NCBI GenBank assembly: GCA_020848655.1
Contig: JADLHU010000086.1
Coordinates: forward strand, 1-64,000
Direction: 5' to 3'
Source of the DNA: Novosphingobium sp.
GTDB taxonomy: Bacteria; Pseudomonadota; Alphaproteobacteria; Sphingomonadales; Sphingomonadaceae
Length of the DNA: 64,000 nt
Under the pieces are notes generated by a model. It saw nothing but the letters and a program-made list of their open reading frames with translations. It searched no databases and was not told the origin of the DNA. A program made the position numbers and the translations under genes. The first letter of the stretch is position 1. Every line of letters begins with the position of its first letter. Positions 29,324-40,233 of the stretch are shown here, piece by piece.

Positions 29324-29794
29324 TTATTCGATATCGAGCGGCACGCCCGGCACTTGCTTGGCCGTGCGGATGGTCAGCGAAGTTTTTACGCTGGCCACGT
29401 TGGGCGCGGGCGTCAGCTTCGAGGTGAGGAATTCCTGGAAGCTCTGCAAATCGCGGCTGACGACTTTCAGGACGAAATCGATCTCGCCGTTCAGCATGTG
29501 GCATTCGCGCACTTCGGGCAGCGCGCTGACATGGTCCTCGAACTGGCGCAGCGCTTCCTCGGCCTGGCTTTTCAGGCTGACGAGCGCGAACACGGTAATG
29601 GCGAAGCCCAGCTTCGAAGGGTCCAGTTCGGCATGATAGCCGCGAATGACGCCCGAATCCTCCAGCGCACGCACGCGGCGCAGGCAGGGCGGCGCGGTCA
29701 ACCCGACGCGCTGGGCCAGTTCGACAGTGGTCATGCGGCCATCGTCCTGCAATTCCGCCAGAAGCCGACGGTCGATCTGATCCAGATTCGCCAT
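29324..29794 (-). CDS. Lrp/AsnC family transcriptional regulator
   Basis: LDQIDRRLLAELQDDGRMTTVELAQRVGLTAPPCLRRVRALEDSGVIRGYHA. Confidence 0.94.
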   Translation of the reverse strand: MANLDQIDRRLLAELQDDGRMTTVELAQRVGLTAPPCLRRVRALEDSGVIRGYHAELDPSKLGFAITVFALVSLKSQAEEALRQFEDHVSALPEVRECHMLNGEIDFVLKVVSRDLQSFQEFLTSKLTPAPNVASVKTSLTIRTAKQVPGVPLDIE

Positions 29795-30026
29795 ATCCCC
29801 CTCGAACTGCCCTCCCCTCGAACGGCTCACGATGCCTGGAAATCCCCATAGGGCAATTTCCGCCACCTGTGTGCCCTTCATGCGCTAATATTATTATGTT
29901 CTAGCGCAATCGTCCCGCTTTGCAACGCACCTCAAGCGCAGCCTTTCGCTGCGCCGCGAAACTGGTAGGAAGCCAGTTCACCCCTTCCGGCCGCCCGTTG
30001 CGTCGCCGGTCTTGTGCGGAGCCAGG

Positions 30027-31862
30027 ATGCATTTCGACGATCGCCTTGCCACGGTGCTGCGGCAACCGGCCACCGGCGAGGTCATCGCGCGCATCCAGTA
30101 TCGGCAATTGCTCGATCTGCTGGGCACGCTGCCGGTGGACGCACAGGGCGATCAGGTGGACCAGGCCTATTTGCGACTGGGCGACCTTTCGGGCACCGTC
30201 GCCGCGCCGGTGCGCGCCGCGATGCTGGGCGAACAGGGCCTGCGACTGCGCAATCCGCGCCTTGTCGCCACGCTGGCCGGCGCGGAGCCGGCGATTGCCG
30301 CCGCCACCATCGCCGCGGCGGACCTCAACACCGACCAGTGGATAGACCTGGTTCCCGCGCTGCCCGCCCACGCGCGCGCCTTCCTGCGCCAGCGCCGCGA
30401 TCTGGCGCCCGATGTGGCGGTGCTGCTGTCGCGGCTGGGCGTGCATGACCGGGGCCTGCCGCCCGCCGATAGCGTGGCCCTGTCTGAAACGGTTGCGCCG
30501 GAAACGGCTGCGCCCGAAGCGGCCCCGGCCGCGCCCGCCGCCGTCTCTCGTCCGACCCCCGCCAACGACGCCGACCCCGCGCCGACATCCATCACCGCGC
30601 TTCCCGCGCCGCCGCCGGGCCGCAACGATGGCATCGGCGCGATCGTCCGCCGGATCGAGGCTTTCCGCCGCACCCGCCGCGCCGGCGAATTCGATGCGTC
30701 GGGCCTGCGCCACGGCGGCGATGCGCCGCGCCTGCCGCTGAACGAGCCGCGCCCGGCCCATGCCGCCGCCTTCGATTTCGCCACCGACACCGAAGGCCGC
30801 ATCGTCTGGGCCGAACCGGCGATGGCGCCGATGACCGTGGGGCTGCGCCTGGCCGCCCGCGATCCCGAAGCGCCCTTGCAAGCGGGGCCGGGGCTGGTTT
30901 TCGCGATGCGCCGCCGCCAGCCGATCACGCGCGAACGCGTGGCGATCACCGGCGCGCCGGCGATCGAGGGCGAATGGCGGATCGACGCGACACCCCGGTT
31001 CGAACCGCTGGGGGGGCGTTTCACCGGCTATCTTGGCCGCATGCGCCGCCCCGCGCCCCGGCCCGCCGGCGAAGCGCCCTCCCCCGCGCATCCCCAAAGC
31101 GATCGGATGCGCCAGATCCTGCATGAACTGCGCACCCCGGTGAACGCCATCCAGGGCTTTGCCGAAGTGATCCAGCAGCAGTTGTTCGGGCCGACCCCGC
31201 ACGAATACCGCGCACTGGCCGCCACCATCGCCGGCGATGCGGCGCGCATGCTGGCCGGGTTCGAGGAACTGGAACGGCTGGCCCGGCTGGACAGCGGCGC
31301 GCTGGCGTTCGATCCCGGCGCTTGTGATCTGGCCGATGTCATCACCGCCACCGTCGCCCAGCTTGCCGCCTTTTCGCAACCGCGCCGCAGCGGCTTCGTG
31401 GTCGAGATGGAAGCCCCGGCGCTGCCCGTGGCGACCGAGCGCGGCGAGGCCGAGCGGCTGATCTGGCGCTTGCTGGCGACGCTGGCCGGCGCGGCCGCTC
31501 CGGGCGAAATGATCCGGCTGCGCGCGCGTGAACGCGATGGCGCGGTGCGCGTGTCGGTGCGCCTGCCCGCCGCGCTGGCCGCGCGCGAGGACGAAGCCCT
31601 GTTCCACACCGGCGGCGGCCAGCCGCAAGCACTGGCGGCGGGGATGTTCGGCGTGGGCTTTGCCTTGCGCCTCGCCCGCGCCGAAGCCCGCGCCGCGCAT
31701 GGCACGCTGGACCGCCGGGGCGACAAGCTGCGCCTGACGCTGCCCACCGCCGCAATGGCCGTCGCCGCGCCGGCAGCCGTCTGCGATGCCGCGGATGCCC
31801 CGCGCGAAACCGATGGCGCGGCAGCGGAACGCCCGGCCGGGATTGACCACGCCGCGTCCTGA
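30027..31862 (+). CDS. Histidine-kinase-like protein with conserved HisKA box and degenerate ATPase domain
   Basis: QILHELRTPVNAIQGFAEVIQ H-box; no recognisable N-box or DxGxG, only a GVGFAL-like remnant of G2. Confidence 0.75.
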   Translation: MHFDDRLATVLRQPATGEVIARIQYRQLLDLLGTLPVDAQGDQVDQAYLRLGDLSGTVAAPVRAAMLGEQGLRLRNPRLVATLAGAEPAIAAATIAAADLNTDQWIDLVPALPAHARAFLRQRRDLAPDVAVLLSRLGVHDRGLPPADSVALSETVAPETAAPEAAPAAPAAVSRPTPANDADPAPTSITALPAPPPGRNDGIGAIVRRIEAFRRTRRAGEFDASGLRHGGDAPRLPLNEPRPAHAAAFDFATDTEGRIVWAEPAMAPMTVGLRLAARDPEAPLQAGPGLVFAMRRRQPITRERVAITGAPAIEGEWRIDATPRFEPLGGRFTGYLGRMRRPAPRPAGEAPSPAHPQSDRMRQILHELRTPVNAIQGFAEVIQQQLFGPTPHEYRALAATIAGDAARMLAGFEELERLARLDSGALAFDPGACDLADVITATVAQLAAFSQPRRSGFVVEMEAPALPVATERGEAERLIWRLLATLAGAAAPGEMIRLRARERDGAVRVSVRLPAALAAREDEALFHTGGGQPQALAAGMFGVGFALRLARAEARAAHGTLDRRGDKLRLTLPTAAMAVAAPAAVCDAADAPRETDGAAAERPAGIDHAAS

Positions 31863-31929
31863 TCATACCCAACGGTCCCTTAAGACTTTTGCCGCATAAG
31901 CATCGCTCGTCATCTGGCGGGAGGACGCG

Positions 31930-32961
31930 ATGTATCTCGGCATGGGGGGCTGGGCCTTGTCTAGTGTAAGCATTCCCGAATTGCCGGGGACGCCGGATTT
32001 CGTCCGGTTCCGCGAAGGATTCGGCCAGAAGTTCATCGTCACGGTCGATACCGAGGAAGAGTTTGACTGGGGCGCGCCGCTGCGCCGCGATGGCCACACG
32101 CTCGATACCATTCCCGATATCGCCCGCTTCCAGCAGTTCTGCGAAAAATTCGGCGTCGTGCCGATCTACCTCGTCGATTATCCCGTCGCCACCAGCCCGG
32201 TCGCGGCCGAAGTGCTGCGCGCGCCGCTGGCCGCCGGCCGCGCCGAAGTGGGCGTGCAACTGCACCCTTGGGTCAGCCCGCCGTTCGATGAAGACGTCAA
32301 CGAATTCAACAGCTTTTCCGGCAATCTCCCCACCAGGCTCGAGCGCGAGAAGTTTCGCCGCCTGCGCGATGCGATCGAAAGCAACCTGGGCAAGGCGCCG
32401 CTGATCTATCGCGCCGGGCGCTATGGCGTCGGCCCGTCGTCGGCCTCGATCCTCGAGGAATGCGGGCTGGCCATCGACAGTTCGGTGCGCGCGGGCTTCG
32501 ATTACAGTTCCACCGGCGGGCCGAATTTCCGCGACCATCCGGTGCGGCCCTACTGGCTGGGCAGCCCCGGCGGGTTGATGGAACTGCCGCTGACCACGGT
32601 ATACTGGGGCCTGCTGCGCCAGATCGGGCACTGGCTCTATCCCAGCTTGTGGCGCATGCCGAAGCTGCGCGGCGCGCTGGCCCGCATCGGCATGCTGGAA
32701 CGCATTCCCCTCACCCCCGAAGGGGTCAGCGTCACCGAGGCCATCCGCGGCATCGACATCGCCCTCGACGAAGGGCTGCCGGTGCTGGTGTTCTCGTTCC
32801 ACAGCCCCTCGCTGGCGCCGGGCCATTCGCCCTACGTGCGCAGCGCCGCCGATCTCGACCGGTTCTACGACTGGTGGCGCGAAGTTCTGGGCTATCTCGC
32901 CCGGCGCGGCGTGGCGCCATCCAGAGTCGGCGAGATCCTTTCGTCGGTGGAGCTTGCCTAG
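31930..32961 (+). CDS. Polysaccharide deacetylase family protein (WalW-like)
   Basis: FIVTVDTEEEFDWG, GVQLHPWVSPPFDE, YRAGRYGVGPSSASILEECGLAIDSSVR, VFSFHSPSLAPGHSPYV. Confidence 0.85.
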   Translation: MYLGMGGWALSSVSIPELPGTPDFVRFREGFGQKFIVTVDTEEEFDWGAPLRRDGHTLDTIPDIARFQQFCEKFGVVPIYLVDYPVATSPVAAEVLRAPLAAGRAEVGVQLHPWVSPPFDEDVNEFNSFSGNLPTRLEREKFRRLRDAIESNLGKAPLIYRAGRYGVGPSSASILEECGLAIDSSVRAGFDYSSTGGPNFRDHPVRPYWLGSPGGLMELPLTTVYWGLLRQIGHWLYPSLWRMPKLRGALARIGMLERIPLTPEGVSVTEAIRGIDIALDEGLPVLVFSFHSPSLAPGHSPYVRSAADLDRFYDWWREVLGYLARRGVAPSRVGEILSSVELA

Positions 32962-33029
32962 CGGCGACAGGCGGGCTAACGGCACTCGTCCGGCGGCGAT
33001 CCGATGGGTCGTGGCGGGCGCGGCAAAGG

Positions 33030-33105
33030 GGGCCTGTAGCTCAGCGGTTAGAGCTGGCCGCTCATAACGGCTAGGTCGCGGGTTCGAATCCTGCCGGGCC
33101 CACCA
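33030..33105 (+). tRNA. tRNA with CAT anticodon (tRNA-Ile2(k2C) or elongator tRNA-Met)
   Basis: 76 nt cloverleaf, acceptor GGGCCTG/CGGGCCC, loop CTCATAA, encoded CCA; short D-loop AGCGGTTAGAGC is more Ile2-like. Confidence 0.93.
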
Positions 33106-33142
33106 GAGCCGCAGGGACGTGGCCAGACGGCCACCGAAAGGT

Positions 33143-33222
<80 letters not shown>

Positions 33223-33249
33223 TCCTTACATCACGACCCTACGGCCCCT

Positions 33250-33666
33250 TCACCACTCGCCGACATTGGGCATCGACGCCCACGGCTCGGCCGGGGCGGC
33301 GGCGGGGGTCTGGAGGAGTTCGATCGAAATGCCGTCGGGCGTGCGCACGAAGGCCATGTGGCCGTCGCGCGGGGGGCGGTTGATGGTCACGCCGGCATCG
33401 GCAAGCGTCTGGCAGGTCGCGTAGATATCGTCGACGCGATAGGCGAGATGGCCGAAATTGCGGCCACCGCCATAGTCTTGCGGATCCCAGTTGTAGGTCA
33501 GTTCCACTTGCGCCGCCTCGTCGCCCGGCGCGGCCAGGAAGCACAGCGTGAAGCGGCCGGCTTCGCTTTCCATGCGGCCGGTTTCGCGCAGGCCCAGCAG
33601 TTCGAAAAAGCGGATCGTCTCGTCCAGGTCGGTCACGCGGATCATCGTGTGCAGGTACTTGGTCAT
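33250..33666 (-). CDS. gloA: Lactoylglutathione lyase / VOC family (glyoxalase I)
   Basis: MTKYLHTMIRVTDLDETIRFFELLGLRE, LTYNWDPQDYGGGRNFGHLAYRVDDIY. Confidence 0.93.
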   Translation of the reverse strand: MTKYLHTMIRVTDLDETIRFFELLGLRETGRMESEAGRFTLCFLAAPGDEAAQVELTYNWDPQDYGGGRNFGHLAYRVDDIYATCQTLADAGVTINRPPRDGHMAFVRTPDGISIELLQTPAAAPAEPWASMPNVGEW

Positions 33667-33823
33667 CGCCGGCTCCTTCATAAGGCAAACGTGGCAGAAT
33701 TCGCGTATCGCACCCCACATCGGAAGACGCGCGCGGGAACGCAAGCCCCCCGCTTGCGGCAGCGCGCCCGCGCCTGTAGAGCGCTCGCAACTTTCCCCGA
33801 TCGCATTCCCCAGAGGACTCTCG

Positions 33824-35503
<1,680 letters not shown>

Positions 35504-35627
35504 TCTTCGCCGCCGCAATTATGAACAGAAGGCTATCAGGCCGGTTCAGAATTGCGACAGTGCGTCAGGGGTAGACCTTCATCAACAGTCGCCGCCATGC
35601 ACGCGGCGTTTGGGATGGAGGTCTAGC

Positions 35628-36635
35628 ATGACCGTTGGTAAACTCTTGAATTCGGGCGGCCTCGCCGCTCTTGCCGCGGGCCTGGCGCTGATCGCGCTGC
35701 CCGCATCCGCCAGCGCACAGGAACGCGGCCAGTGGCGCGGCGGCGGCGATGGCGCCGCCAGCGTCCAGCGTGGCGGCGGTGGTGGCGGCAACTGGGGCGG
35801 CAATAACGGCAACGGCCGTGGTTCGCGCTGGAACGGCGCTTCGTCGCAAGGCGGCGGCGGCCCGGCCAGCGCGCCGCAAACCAGCAGCAGCCCGTCCAGC
35901 ACCGGGCCGTCCAGCACCAGTCAGGCGCAAGTGCGCGGCAACTGGCGTGGCGGGGTCGATCGCTCGTCGCCCGCGCTGCGGCAGGAGCAGGCCGCGCAAA
36001 GCGCGCAAGGCCGGCCGCAGCGCTGGTCAAGCCAAAGCGGCGGCACCGTCAACAGCGGCACCCCCGGCCGCGACGGCAACCGCAACCCGGCCTGGTCGGG
36101 CGGGGATCGCGATGGGCGCAACGGGCGCGATGGGCGCGACGGGCGCTGGGACGGCAACCGCGACCGGGCCGACCACACGCGCAACGACAATGCCCGCAAC
36201 GACAACGACCGCTGGCGCGACAACAACAATCGCCGTGGCAACGATCGCTGGCGGGACAACGACGGCCGGCGCGACAACGAGCGCTGGCGCGACAGCAACA
36301 ACCGCTGGGGCCACAACGATTCGCGCAACTGGAACCGGCAGTGGCGCAACGACAATCGCTATAACTGGCAGGGCTGGCGGTCGAGCAATCGCCACACCTA
36401 TCGGCTCGGCAGCTACTACGCGCCCTATCGCGGCTACAGCTATCGTCGGCTGGGCATCGGGTTCAGGCTGGATTCGCTGTTCTTCGGCAGCCGCTACTTG
36501 ATCAACGATCCGTGGGACTACCGCCTGCCCGCCGCCTACGGACCCTATCGCTGGGTGCGCTATTACGACGATGTCGTGCTGGTCGATATCTACAGCGGCG
36601 AAGTGGTGGACGTGATCTACGACTTCTTCTGGTAA
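35628..36635 (+). CDS. RcnB-family periplasmic protein with Asn/Arg/Asp/Gly-rich low-complexity region
   Basis: Signal peptide, RWRDNNN-type repeats, C-terminal INDPWDYRLPAAYGPYRWVRYYDDVVLVDIYSGEVVDVIYDFFW. Confidence 0.85.
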   Translation: MTVGKLLNSGGLAALAAGLALIALPASASAQERGQWRGGGDGAASVQRGGGGGGNWGGNNGNGRGSRWNGASSQGGGGPASAPQTSSSPSSTGPSSTSQAQVRGNWRGGVDRSSPALRQEQAAQSAQGRPQRWSSQSGGTVNSGTPGRDGNRNPAWSGGDRDGRNGRDGRDGRWDGNRDRADHTRNDNARNDNDRWRDNNNRRGNDRWRDNDGRRDNERWRDSNNRWGHNDSRNWNRQWRNDNRYNWQGWRSSNRHTYRLGSYYAPYRGYSYRRLGIGFRLDSLFFGSRYLINDPWDYRLPAAYGPYRWVRYYDDVVLVDIYSGEVVDVIYDFFW

Positions 36636-36650
36636 GTCCGGCAATGAAAG

Positions 36651-36686
36651 GCCCCCGCGTGCCCTGGTGCATGCGGGGGCTTTTTT
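36651..36686 (+). terminator. Rho-independent terminator
   Basis: GCCCCCGC...GCGGGGGC stem-loop followed by TTTTTT just after the RcnB stop. Confidence 0.88.
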
Positions 36687-36843
36687 GCGAGTATGTCCTG
36701 TGCGGACGCACGACCGGATGGCTGGGTTTGGACAGGATCATCGGCCCTCCCCGCGGATCGTCATGCTGAACCGGGTTCGGGAGCCGATCGCCTTTGGCCG
36801 CTTTTGCCAACGCGATGATGACCCATTTGGGATTGAGGCAGGC

Positions 36844-37407
36844 TCAGGCGGTGCGGCCCCAGGGCAGCATGCGTTGCATCGTGCCATCGCGATCGATCAC
36901 CGCGTGCTTGATCACGGCGGCCACGTGCAGCGCCAGCAGCACCAGCATCAGCGTGGCGCCCAGTTCGTGAACTTCGTGGAACACTCCGGCCAGCGCCTTG
37001 TCCGCCTGGAACGGCAGGCCGGGAATGGCGAACAGGCCGAAAAAGCCCACCGGCTGCCCGCCGCTGAAAGCAGAGGACATCGCCCAGCCGGCAAACGGGA
37101 TCGCGATCATCAGTACGTAGAACAGGCCATGCACAACTTTGGCCAGCGCCACTTCCCAGGTTTTGAGCGTTTCGGACAGCGGCGGCGGGCGATGCGTCAG
37201 CCGCCACACGATGCGCAGCACCGTCAGCCCCAGGATCAGCATGCCGATGGCCTTGTGGTTGAGCATGACCTGCTGGTGCTGTTCCTTGGGCAAATCCTCG
37301 GAAATCCAGGCCGCCGCGAAATTGAGCACGATCAGCGCCGCGATGACCCAGTGAAAGACGATGGCGCCGCGCGAATAGCGCGAGGCAGTGTTGCCGGGGT
37401 GTGTCAT
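36844..37407 (-). CDS. Cytochrome b561
   Basis: YSRGAIVFHWVIAALIVLNFAAAW, HKAIGMLILGLTVLRIVWRLTHRPPP, HEVHELGATLMLVLLALHVAAVIKH. Confidence 0.93.
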   Translation of the reverse strand: MTHPGNTASRYSRGAIVFHWVIAALIVLNFAAAWISEDLPKEQHQQVMLNHKAIGMLILGLTVLRIVWRLTHRPPPLSETLKTWEVALAKVVHGLFYVLMIAIPFAGWAMSSAFSGGQPVGFFGLFAIPGLPFQADKALAGVFHEVHELGATLMLVLLALHVAAVIKHAVIDRDGTMQRMLPWGRTA

Positions 37408-37517
37408 GGCGCGAAAGTGCCGCATGCCAGCGGCAGGGGCAAGCGGCTTTTGCTTGCCCTGCGCCGCGCATCGGATAAGCAGTCCGGCACGATGCCCGCC
37501 GCGCCGTTCCTTCGCCC

Positions 37518-38183
37518 GTGACCAGGCCCCCGCGCAACGATGCGGCCGCGCTCGCGCGGCTGGGCGAAGCGGTTCGCGCGCGCCTCGCCGCAGACCCCGC
37601 AGCCTACAAGGTTCCGGTGGAAAGCGCGGAAATCTTTGCGATCGGCGGCTTTCTAAGCACATCGGAATGCACGCGCCTGATCGAACTGATCGATGTCGTG
37701 GCACGGCCTTCGCCCGTCTATGACCCGGAAACGGGCGGCGCCTATCGCACCAGCTACTCGGGCGACATCGACCCGCTCGACAGCGTGGTGCGCATGGTCG
37801 AACGGCGGATCTGCGATCTGCTGGGCATCGATCCGGCCTGGGGCGAACTGGTGCAGGGCCAGCGCTATCGCCCCGGCCAGGAATTCCACGCCCATTACGA
37901 CTGGTTCGATCCCGCCGCGTTCTACTGGCCGATGGAACAGGCGCGCGGCGGCCAGCGAAGCTGGACGGCGATGGCCTATCTCAACGAAGTGGAGGAAGGC
38001 GGCATTACCGATTTTCCCAACATCGGCATCAACATTCCGCCGCAGGCCGGCGCGCTGCTGGTCTGGAACAACGCCCGCCCCGATGGCACGCCCAACCCCG
38101 CAGTGGTCCATGCCGCAAGGCCGGTGGTGCAGGGCGTGAAATACGTCGTCACCAAATGGTTCAGGACGCGGCCATGGGGCTGA
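37518..38183 (+). CDS. Prolyl 4-hydroxylase-type 2OG-Fe(II) oxygenase
   Basis: YRPGQEFHAHYDWF, WTAMAYLNEVEEGGITDFPNIGINIPPQAGALLVWNN, VQGVKYVVTKWFR; GTG start. Confidence 0.88.
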   Translation: MTRPPRNDAAALARLGEAVRARLAADPAAYKVPVESAEIFAIGGFLSTSECTRLIELIDVVARPSPVYDPETGGAYRTSYSGDIDPLDSVVRMVERRICDLLGIDPAWGELVQGQRYRPGQEFHAHYDWFDPAAFYWPMEQARGGQRSWTAMAYLNEVEEGGITDFPNIGINIPPQAGALLVWNNARPDGTPNPAVVHAARPVVQGVKYVVTKWFRTRPWG

Positions 38184-40048
38184 GGTTTGCCACAACCGGA
38201 TCGCTTCCCCCACGTCCCTTCGTGGCAGGTCGGTGGACGCTGCTCGCGCTGGCCTTGGCGGGATCGCTGCTGGCCGCGCCGGCCAGTGCGCAGCAGGCCG
38301 CCTCCCCCGCCGACAGCACTCCCGCCTATGCCCGGGCCGCCGAGGAAGCGCGGCTGGTGCGCATCTTCGACGAGGACGAAGCGCGCGAGGCCGGTCTCGA
38401 TCCGCTTGAAGCGCTCTATCGGGGCGAGCGGATCGATCCCGCCGCGCTCGCCCAGCTTTACACCGACCGGCTGGACCGGCGCGAACTGGCTTCGGGGCAG
38501 CAGGGGCTGGCCGCGCTGGCGACGATCGACGCCGCGCGACTCTCGCCCGAAAGCCGCATTTCCTATGACGTGTTCCGCATCGCCAAGCAGCGCGAAGTGG
38601 CCTGGCTGCGCCCCGATGTGCGCGCGCTGACGCGGGTTCGCCCGTTCAACCATTTCGGCGGGCTGCATGTCGAATTTCCCACGCTGATGGCGCGCGATGG
38701 CGTGATCGCCTATCGCACCGAGGCCGACTATCGCTATGCGCTGCAACTCCAGCAGGCCTTCGCCGGCGTGCTCGATACCGCGGTCCTGCGCCTGCGGCAG
38801 GGCATGGCGGCCGATGTCGTCGAATCGAAGCTGACGGTGCGCAACATGATCGCGCAGATCGATGCGCTGCTGGCCGAACCGATCGAACGATCGCCGTTCT
38901 ATGCCGCCACGCTCGATTTCCCGCCAAGCGTGCCCGAAAGCGCCCGCCCCGCGCTGCGCGCCGCCTATGCCACCACGATCGGCGAAACGGTCTATCCCGC
39001 CTATCGCCGCTTGCGCGCCTTCCTGGCCGACGAATACCTGCCCGCCGCGCGCGACAGCGTGGGCCTTTCCGCCATGAAGGGCGGCGCCGCGCTGTACCGC
39101 CTGATGATCGAGCGGGAAACGACGCTGCGCCTCGATCCCGATGCCGTGCACCGGCTTGGCCTTGACGAAGTGGCCCGCATCCAGCGCGAGATGGCCGGGG
39201 TGCAGGCCGAACTGGGCCATGCCGGGCGCTTGCGCGATTTCTTCGACCAGATGCGCACCGATCCGCGCTTTCACCCCAAATCGCGCGAGGAACTGTCCGA
39301 TGGCTTCGCCGCCATCGCGCGCGCGGTGGACGCGCAGATCCCGCGCTTTTTCCTGCGCGTGCCCAAATCGCCGCTGATCATCCAGCCCTACCCCGCCTAT
39401 AGCGAGCGCTTCGAGGCGGGCGGCAGCTACAACCAGGGTTCGGTTGACGGCACGCGGCCGGGCATTTTCTATTACAACACCTATGACCTGCCGAGCCGCT
39501 TCCTGACCGGCATGACCACGCTTTACCTGCACGAAGGCGCGCCGGGGCATCATTTCCAGATCAGCCTGGCGCAGGAAAACACCGAGCTTCCCGCCTTCCA
39601 GCGCTTCGATGGCAACAACGCCTTCGTCGAAGGCTGGGCGCTCTATGCCGAAACGCTGGGCTACGAAATGGGCTTCTACAAGGACCCGATGCAGCACTGG
39701 GGCACGCTGGACGACGAGATGCTGCGCGCCATGCGCCTCGTCGTCGATACCGGGCTGCACGCCAAGGGCTGGAGCCGCGACCAGGCGATCGACTACATGC
39801 TGGCCAATTCGGGCATGGGCCGCACCGATGCCGAGGCCGAGGTCGACCGCTATGTGGCGATCCCGGCGCAGGCGCTGTCCTACAAGATCGGCTCGCTCAC
39901 CATCCAGCGGCTGCGCCGCGAAGCCGAAACCGCGCTGGGCGCAAAGTTCGACATCCGCGCCTTTCACGAACAGGTGCTGGGATCGGGCGCGCTGCCCCTG
40001 CCCGTGCTGGAAGCGAAGATCGGCCGCTGGATCGCGGGGCAGCGATAG
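38174..40048 (+). CDS. DUF885 family (M32/M3-like zinc peptidase-type) exported protein
   Basis: Signal peptide, TTLYLHEGAPGHHFQISLAQEN HExxH-type motif, NNAFVEGWALYAE. Confidence 0.88.
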   Translation: MGLRFATTGSLPPRPFVAGRWTLLALALAGSLLAAPASAQQAASPADSTPAYARAAEEARLVRIFDEDEAREAGLDPLEALYRGERIDPAALAQLYTDRLDRRELASGQQGLAALATIDAARLSPESRISYDVFRIAKQREVAWLRPDVRALTRVRPFNHFGGLHVEFPTLMARDGVIAYRTEADYRYALQLQQAFAGVLDTAVLRLRQGMAADVVESKLTVRNMIAQIDALLAEPIERSPFYAATLDFPPSVPESARPALRAAYATTIGETVYPAYRRLRAFLADEYLPAARDSVGLSAMKGGAALYRLMIERETTLRLDPDAVHRLGLDEVARIQREMAGVQAELGHAGRLRDFFDQMRTDPRFHPKSREELSDGFAAIARAVDAQIPRFFLRVPKSPLIIQPYPAYSERFEAGGSYNQGSVDGTRPGIFYYNTYDLPSRFLTGMTTLYLHEGAPGHHFQISLAQENTELPAFQRFDGNNAFVEGWALYAETLGYEMGFYKDPMQHWGTLDDEMLRAMRLVVDTGLHAKGWSRDQAIDYMLANSGMGRTDAEAEVDRYVAIPAQALSYKIGSLTIQRLRREAETALGAKFDIRAFHEQVLGSGALPLPVLEAKIGRWIAGQR

Positions 40049-40141
40049 GGCGGCGGGGCGGAGTTTGTGCCCGATCCTGTTCCCATCCGTTCATGTCGAG
40101 CCCTTCGCCAAGCTCAGGATAAACTTCGCCCTTTGGGCCAA

Positions 40142-40190
40142 GTCGAGACACCGCGCGCCACGTGTCTCGACTACGCTCGACACGAACGGA
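40142..40190. repeat. Dispersed hairpin repeat GTCGAGACAC-N10-GTGTCTCGAC plus flank ctcgacacgaacgg, second copy at 5-53
   Basis: Identical arms and near-identical right flank in both copies; loop reverse-complemented. Confidence 0.85.
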
Positions 40191-40233
40191 GGCGGCATGT
40201 GGCAGAGGACTGGGCTGAACCCGGCCCCGAACG

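Noticed and set aside
29901-31850. 649-aa minus-strand ORF
   Set aside because: Antisense to the histidine-kinase-like gene; Gly/Arg/His-rich and without domain motifs.
35950-36400. Possible CRISPR-like or satellite array in the RcnB gene
   Set aside because: Irregular codon-level repeats encoding an Asn/Arg/Asp/Gly-rich segment; no constant repeats with unique spacers. No CRISPR array was seen in the window.
36027-36644. Val/Ala/Pro-rich 205-aa minus-strand ORF
   Set aside because: Antisense of the Asn/Arg-rich RcnB low-complexity region.
37976-39967. 663-aa minus-strand ORF
   Set aside because: Antisense to the DUF885 gene; spurious.
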